A stretch of 64,000 bases of DNA from Ustilaginoidea virens (Eukaryota > Ascomycota > Sordariomycetes > Hypocreales > Clavicipitaceae). The DNA is taken from contig NC_057319.1 in assembly GCF_000687475.1 (NCBI RefSeq), forward strand, positions 2,046,001 through 2,110,000, read 5' to 3'. Shown one piece after another: positions 58,316 through 64,000 of the stretch; positions within the stretch are counted from its first letter, which is position 1, and each line of letters opens with the position of its first letter. The notes under the pieces are model-generated. The model saw only the letters and a program-made list of their open reading frames with translations, had not been told where the DNA came from and did not search any database. Position numbers and translations under genes: made by a program.

Positions 58316-59046
58316 TATTGCAATTCTCAAGGTCACTATAAAAGCAGAGCCTTACTAGCTAGCTAGATGGCACGAGACTGTCTGCGACCTGTGAACTAAT
58401 CTTAGTATAAATACTAGATTTTTCACTAAGTCCTAAAACTATACAATTGCTATAAAGCAGGGCAAGTGTAAAGGCAAGGCAAATATATGATAACCAGAAA
58501 ACGCAGGGAAGGTAAGAAGTTAAGAGGCATATAGTGCATTAACAGACTCGATTGTGCTACCCTTCTACTATCTAGAAAGAAGGGGGAAAGCTATCCTATA
58601 TATACACGAAGGAGGGGTGGGCCCAGGCATTCAGGGTAGCCAGTAAGAAGGCTCCCCGTAATGCTCGCTATGATACGTCAGCAACCCCGCTATATCCGGC
58701 CTTTCCAACCACCCTAACCACCGCACTAGCAACTAGCCATTACGCTAGTAGACTAACCACTACGCTAGTATACTAGCCACCACACTAGTGGACTAGCCAC
58801 CACGCTAGTGACTAACCACCACACTAGTAGGCCCACCACGCTAATTTAGCAATGCCACACCTTTTTAACAAGGCCTACCTTACTTGATATACAGTAAATA
58901 ATCCACTGAAAATCCTAAGGTAAAAGGTAAAGGCCTAAGGTTGGTAAGACTACCGTAAGTCCAAAAGGCGGTATAAGAGCCAGAAGGTTAGTAGGCCAGT
59001 AGGGCATTAGGCCAGCAGCCTAGTAGGCTACTATAGGATTTTAACA
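58316..59046 (-). repeat. 3' LTR of Copia 1 element F
   Basis: 731 bp, plus strand TATTGCAATTCTC..ATTTTAACA; minisatellite at about 58722-58840; TATA-like CTATATATACACG near 58595. Confidence 0.92.
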
Positions 59047-59163
59047 CCCCCTCTGATTAGCTACTGTAGTATCAAGCTAATCGTCGTATAAAGGATAGGA
59101 AAAGAAAATGCAATAAAGGTCCTAAGGAAAAACATAGGAAAAACCTTAGTAAGTTAGTATAAG

Positions 59164-62100
59164 TTAGCAGGCCCTAAGACCTAGTAACTCACGGAACCTA
59201 GTAAATTTAGGGCCCGGCAGTGGCTTGGTAAGACCGTCAGCAGGTATACTATTAGTAGGTAAATAGGTAATTTTAACTAAGCCCAGCTGGGCTTGCTCCC
59301 TAATATACCGGAATTTTAATAGCGTATGCTTAGTGCGAGTATGCTGATTAGGGTCGTTAGAATTTGAAATAGAGCCCTGGTTATCGCAGTATAGCGGTAT
59401 AGGGCGTAAAATATTAATTTCTAGCTCCTTACAAAGGTTAGAAAGCCACTGTACCTCACGGATAGTCTTAAGTAATGCATCAGATTCAGCTTCTAAAGTA
59501 GATAGCACTACTAAAGAGGCTCGCTTAGAACGCCAGCTAATAGGACTACTATTAATAGTAGTTAGGAAGCCTCCAGTAGATTTAGAGGTTTCTTTACAGC
59601 CAGCAAAATCGCTATCAGAATAAGCGGTTATAATAGGCTGTTGGTTGCTTTTAATAGTACTAAAGCAAATAGCTAGGTTCTCAGTGCCTTTAAGGTAGCT
59701 AAAACTGCCCTTTGCAGCATTTAGATGCATATTAGTTGCCTTAGATATAAACCGAGAGAGGTATTGCGTAGGAAATGCTAGGTCGGGCCTAGTCATCATC
59801 ATAAGCCACATTATAGTGCTAATAAGGCTCTGATAAAGGCTCTGATCAGTAGGGCTAAGATCTTTTCCACTAGATTTATTTAGAATCCCTGGTTGAAGTG
59901 GAATTAGCTGAGGTTTAGTATCCTGTAAGCCGAATTTAGCTAAAACCTCTGCTATAAATTGGGCTTGGTGTAGCCATAATAAACCTTCCTTCCTATTTCG
60001 TATAATTTGTATGCCTAGGAAGAAGGAAGCCGGACCGCGGTCTTCTATAGTATAGACCTTATGAAATTTCCTTTTTAGCTGGTTAATATAAGTTATATTT
60101 GAACTAACTAATAGGCAATCGTCAATATAAGTGACGATAAAGGTGCTGGTTTGCTTATTATAAAAGATGGCAGCATTAGATGCTAAAGGTAAGAAGTCTT
60201 TACTAGAAATCAGGTCTTTTAGCCGGTGTTGCTATTCGCGGGGTGCTTGTTTTAGCCCGTATAGGGCCTTCTTTAGTAAAATAGCTTGCTTAATATAGGG
60301 ATTAAAGCCGGCTTCTTTAAGTAAAGTTAGTAGCCGTTGCCGTTGAATATCAGACCAAAGCTTGCTATCGCTATTAGTTAGTAGTAAGCTCTCTGCAAAT
60401 TCAAGAAATCCGTTAGGAATATCTATATAAATGGTCTCAGAAAGTTCGCTATTTAGGAAGGCGCCTATAAAGTCGATCTGCTCTATTTCCCAGTTATTAC
60501 TAGCAGCTAAAGCCAATATAACCCTCTAGGTAGGTGGGATAGAGGTAGAAGCATAGGTATGCTAAAAGTCCTTTCCTTCGATTTGCATAAAACCCTTAAT
60601 AACCAATCTAGCCTTATATTTTATAGGCTGATTATTGGCATCCTTTTTAACCCGAAAAACAGGCCTATTGCATATAATTTTCCTATCAATAGGAACGCTA
60701 GACTTAGAAATAAATTGGAAGACTTTAGTATCTAATAACTGCTTAAATTCCTTAAATAGTGCCTTTATCCAAAAGTCTTTTTCTTTTTCAGGGCATCGTA
60801 GCACATCCTTCCAGCTATTAGGCGTACCATCAGGGGCCTTTTTAGCTAGCTTACGCTTAGCTGCATAGCAGGAATCCCATATTAAGTGATATAAATCATA
60901 ATTAGGGAATAAGTCGGTAGGGCTGGTAGGGTTAGTAGGGCTAGCAGGTATAGCAGAGCCAGTAAGGCCAGTAGGGCCAGTAGGGCCAGTAAGGTCGGTA
61001 GGAGTAAGGCTAGTAAGGATATCTATAAGGTCATCCTTTGCAGTAGCCGGGGACTGTAGTATAGTACCTTCTGACTTAGGAAGGTAATCCACAGTGGCAT
61101 TAGTATTAGTAATATCATCCGGGGTAGCATTAATAATGCTAGTAAAATTAGTAGGGTCCGGCATGCTTTCCAGGGCATCCGGTATAATATTAGTATTAGT
61201 AATATTAGTAAGATTAGTAGGGTCCGGTATACTTTCTAGGTCATCTAGTAAAATAGCAGGTTCTCTGCTAGATACCCCCTCTGAACCTGTATTTTGCCCT
61301 TTATAAAAGTCTCCTTCTAGGCTATTAGAAATAGGGCCTATACCTTCATTTTGATGAATAAAGGTAATAAAAGTTATTTTGGTAATAACCTTCTTCTTTA
61401 GAAGGTAGACTAGGTAAGTATTATTACCTAGAGTGGCAAGGAGCCTACCAGGCTCGGTATAGGGCGCTAATTTTCTGCTTTTTATACGCTTTTCATGTGG
61501 TATAAGCACTTTAATAGCTGCTCCAATAGCCCTAAGGTTTATAAGGTCAGGGTAGTGCTCCGGTGTTATCTGGTTATAGTCCTTTAATAGCTCCTGATAG
61601 GGGCTAGAAAGTCTGTTCGTAATAGCTGTTATATTTACTAGCATAATAACGCCAGTAATTATAGCAGACCAGAGGTTAGATGGTAGCCTTGACCATGCCA
61701 TAGTAGCACGTAGCCTATCAGCTATAACCCTAATAGAGCGCTTAGCTAGGCCGTTTTATTCGTGAATATAGGGGTAAGATATATTAAAAGCTATGCCCTA
61801 TTCAACAAGCCAATCACTAAGCATTTTGTTGATTTTATTTCCACCATCATAGTGGAATTCAATAGGCGTTTTGCCATATCTGACCTGTAGGCTCTGTATA
61901 AAGCTCTATAATGCTTTAAATACAACAGTGCCTTCCCTATTAGGCAGCAAGTAAAGCCAGCAGAATCGGGATTTTCTATCCACTAATATAAGGGCAACAG
62001 GTCGTTTGTTATATAGCATAGGTGATATAGCAAAAGTATCACCTTCTATAATATCCAGGCATTTAGCTGGATTAGGTATCGCATCTTTAGAAGGTCTTCT

Positions 62101-64000
62101 AATCTTTTTAGCCTGTATATAGGCTAGGCAGCGAAAATCAGCATCTTTAACCTTATTAAGGTTAGGAAGACCAGGGGTATTAGCATAAGTCTTTTTAAGT
62201 AGCTGAATACCTATATGCCCTAGCCGTATATGCCAAATGCCGGCTAACTGTAATAGCTTCTGGTATTCTGTATCAGTGGCTATAGGGGCAGGAGTAGGGG
62301 TAGTAGGGTTAGTAACCTCTATAGGGTCTTCGCTAGTCGTAATAGCGGAAGGTTGGGTGGTAGGGCTAGTAGCCTCTACGGGTTCCTTACTAGTTGCAGT
62401 AGTAGGAACGGGGGTAATAGTGGTATCCTTAGGATCACTATAATCAGTAGGGTTAGTAGGGCTGGGGACCTCTACTGTTATACTATTAGTAACAGTATAA
62501 TGGCTATAAGGTTGATGTAGTAGTGGTATGTTTATTCCTTTCTGTGGAAGGAAAAAGCCGTATTTATCAAAGTTAAAAATGCCGATGCATTTACGGCTTG
62601 CTGACCAAAGCTGATTTTTAATTAGTACCCCTTTAGCGGCATAGTGCTTTACACCGCTAATAATGTTAATATCCAAGGTAGGAATATATAGTGCATTCTT
62701 GAGCTCTATAATACCCCATTTGGTGGGATTAACGCCCTGTAGCACAGTAAATCGTGCTGTGCCCCAACCAGTAGGGCAAATAGGGCCACCACCAATAGTA
62801 ATTACAGGCTTATCATCCTTCTCAAAATAGTGAAAAGTAGTGAAATGCTTCTTATCATTAACAATATGACAAGTAGAGCCTGTATCGTAAAGAAGGGCAT
62901 CCTTCGGGGTCCTACCGCCTGATTTAGCATTATAGCTTATAGCTAAGGGCTGGTTATCAGTGGATATAGTGGTAGAAGAAGAGGAATAGGATATATTGGT
63001 ATCCTGGGTATTATAGTTGCCTATAATAAAGGCCTCAACATCTTGCTGTTTGCTGTTATTATTGGAGTCTTGTTTCTTCTTCTGTTGCTGCTTCTTTTTC
63101 CTATTATTAGTAGAATTATTCTTGCTATTATTAGTAGTGGAAGCGGCATTAGCAGACCCTTTATTCTTAGAGTCTTTAGAAGCCTTAAGCTGCTTGGGGT
63201 TATTATTAGCAGCCACCTTATTAGACCCTTTAGAACGCTATTCTTCTAGTAGGTCAACCATAAAATACTAGAGGTTAAATTTGCTGCTGTTAATAATACC
63301 TTGGGCGCTATAAGCCCTAATCATAGAGCGTTGGCGTTCCGTCCAGCGGGTAAATACCCCCTCTATAGCCTATAGATACTAGTTAACTTAGTCGAAAGAG
63401 TCGATCTTAGAACTTAAGATTCTGAGGCGAGAAATATAGCTATTAAATTCGCTATTAAAAGCCTCCAAAGTGCCTTTATAACCGGTAAATATAAGAGTGT
63501 GAAAAGTAGGGTATAAGTATGCCCGCTGTACTTCTGGTGAGTGGAAATACTGGGCCATTAGTAAAAGGTAGGCTTCCTCTGGGTCATTACACCAGTCTAT
63601 AGCCTCTGCAGCTTCTTCACCACAGCTATTCTTTAGCATTAGTAGTAGAAGTGCCTGCTCAGACTCATTAAAGTGCCTTGCTATAGAGGGGTCGTTAATA
63701 AAGTTAGCTATTTTAAAGGCCCTAAGTTGTATTGTAAGGGCCTGCTTCCACTGGTCGAAATTATAGGGGCTTTTTAGCTTTTGGGACTTCTTAAAGCGGT
63801 TGGCAGTCTTAGCTAATTCCTTAATAGCCCCATCACTAATTTGGTTGGTGATAGTTATTAGTAGCGTTGTATAAATAGGCTCTTTACCCTTATATTTTAT
63901 AGGGGTAGAAGGTTGGTCGATTTCCATAACGTCAGCTTCACTATCATCATCCTTAGTGGTAGTCTTAGTGGAAGGTCCAGCTTTAGTAGCTTTAGTAGGC
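59164..64000 (-). pseudogene. gag-pol polyprotein of Copia 1 element F, interrupted only by nonsense codons
   Basis: Gag: open from the window end to 63388 (MEIDQPSTP at 63927 is an internal or alternative start, since the frame continues upstream). Three stops at 63372-63387 stand where Gln is expected. A Lys/Asn/Gln-rich tail leads to protease LLYDTGSTCHIV with catalytic Asp near 62886. Integrase: WHIRLGH is intact, but the zinc pair reads CLAY, with the second Cys lost by TG to TA. A Pro/Thr-rich linker (TGPTGPTGL near 60985) precedes RT: IDFIGAFLNSEL, ALYGLKQAP and an intact catalytic YIDD at 60118-60129. RNase H keeps YSDSDFAG, STLEAESDA and CDNQGS. It ends LLGLRAC and TAA at 59164-59166. 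Open blocks: 59164-59811, 60232-60516, 60562-61701, 61906-63216, 63388 on. Confidence 0.9.

Larger units (their letters stand above)
58316..64000 (-). mobile_element. Copia family 1 element F, least mutated copy (runs off the right edge)
   Basis: The 3' LTR is at 58316-59046 (731 bp), then polypurine-side sequence and one gag-pol frame on the minus strand from beyond 63927 down to the stop at 59164. CTTAC (58311-58315) would be its duplication. All open stretches share one frame, so only nonsense changes, not indels, inactivate it. It is the best reference for the family in this window. Confidence 0.92.

Noticed and set aside
63017..63271. Plus-strand Leu/Cys-rich ORFs resembling membrane peptides
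   Set aside because: They are the complement of the Lys/Asn/Gln-rich Gag tail of element F; low-complexity shadow.

Overview
The window looks like part of a filamentous ascomycete (Pezizomycotina) chromosome. Four host genes have short spliceosomal introns (53-119 bp, GT..AG, several with CTRAY-like branch points) and clear fungal orthologues. The flanks are retrotransposons carrying a repeat-induced point mutation (RIP) signature: CpA/TpG changed to TpA, so that CAG, CAA and TGG codons read as TAG or TAA, while CpG is largely kept. I could not run a search, so no species is named.

Layout. (1) 1-28602 is one nest of retroelements. A Tad-like LINE (3' part at 27107-28602) holds Copia family 1 element H (3' part at 23507-27106). 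H holds Copia family 2 element B (9187-23506). B holds Gypsy G1 (1662-9186), which is itself cut by Copia 2 element A (1-1661), and complete Copia family 3 element C (13631-20837, duplicated site AAAGC). (2) 28753-28949 is a small unmutated solo LTR with perfect AAAAC duplications, lying in the PMS1 promoter. (3) 29204-37393 is the gene island: PMS1 (+), a four-helix membrane protein of unknown function (-), the ferredoxin/adrenodoxin reductase ARH1 (+) and ETF alpha (-). The order is convergent, divergent, convergent, with gaps of 174, 337 and 54 bp. (4) 37866-64000 is a second nest. Gypsy G2 remnants are followed by Copia 3 element D (minus strand), which is split by solo LTR K (40172-40910), complete Copia 1 element L (41970-49412), a probably full-length Tad-like LINE J (49800-56179) and Copia 1 element E (57426 onward). 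E is in turn cut by the least mutated copy, F (58316 to the window end).

How the genes work together. PMS1 is the MutL-type mismatch-repair nuclease of the nucleus. ARH1 and ETF alpha are mitochondrial flavoproteins, one feeding electrons from NADPH to ferredoxin for Fe-S and heme A synthesis, the other passing electrons from acyl-CoA dehydrogenases toward ubiquinone. They are neighbours but are not known to form one pathway. No tRNA, rRNA, CRISPR array or bacterial-type operon was seen. The strongest candidates for something undescribed are a 2.1 kb segment with opposite-strand reading frames in Gypsy G1, and the un-RIPed promoter-bearing LTR upstream of PMS1.
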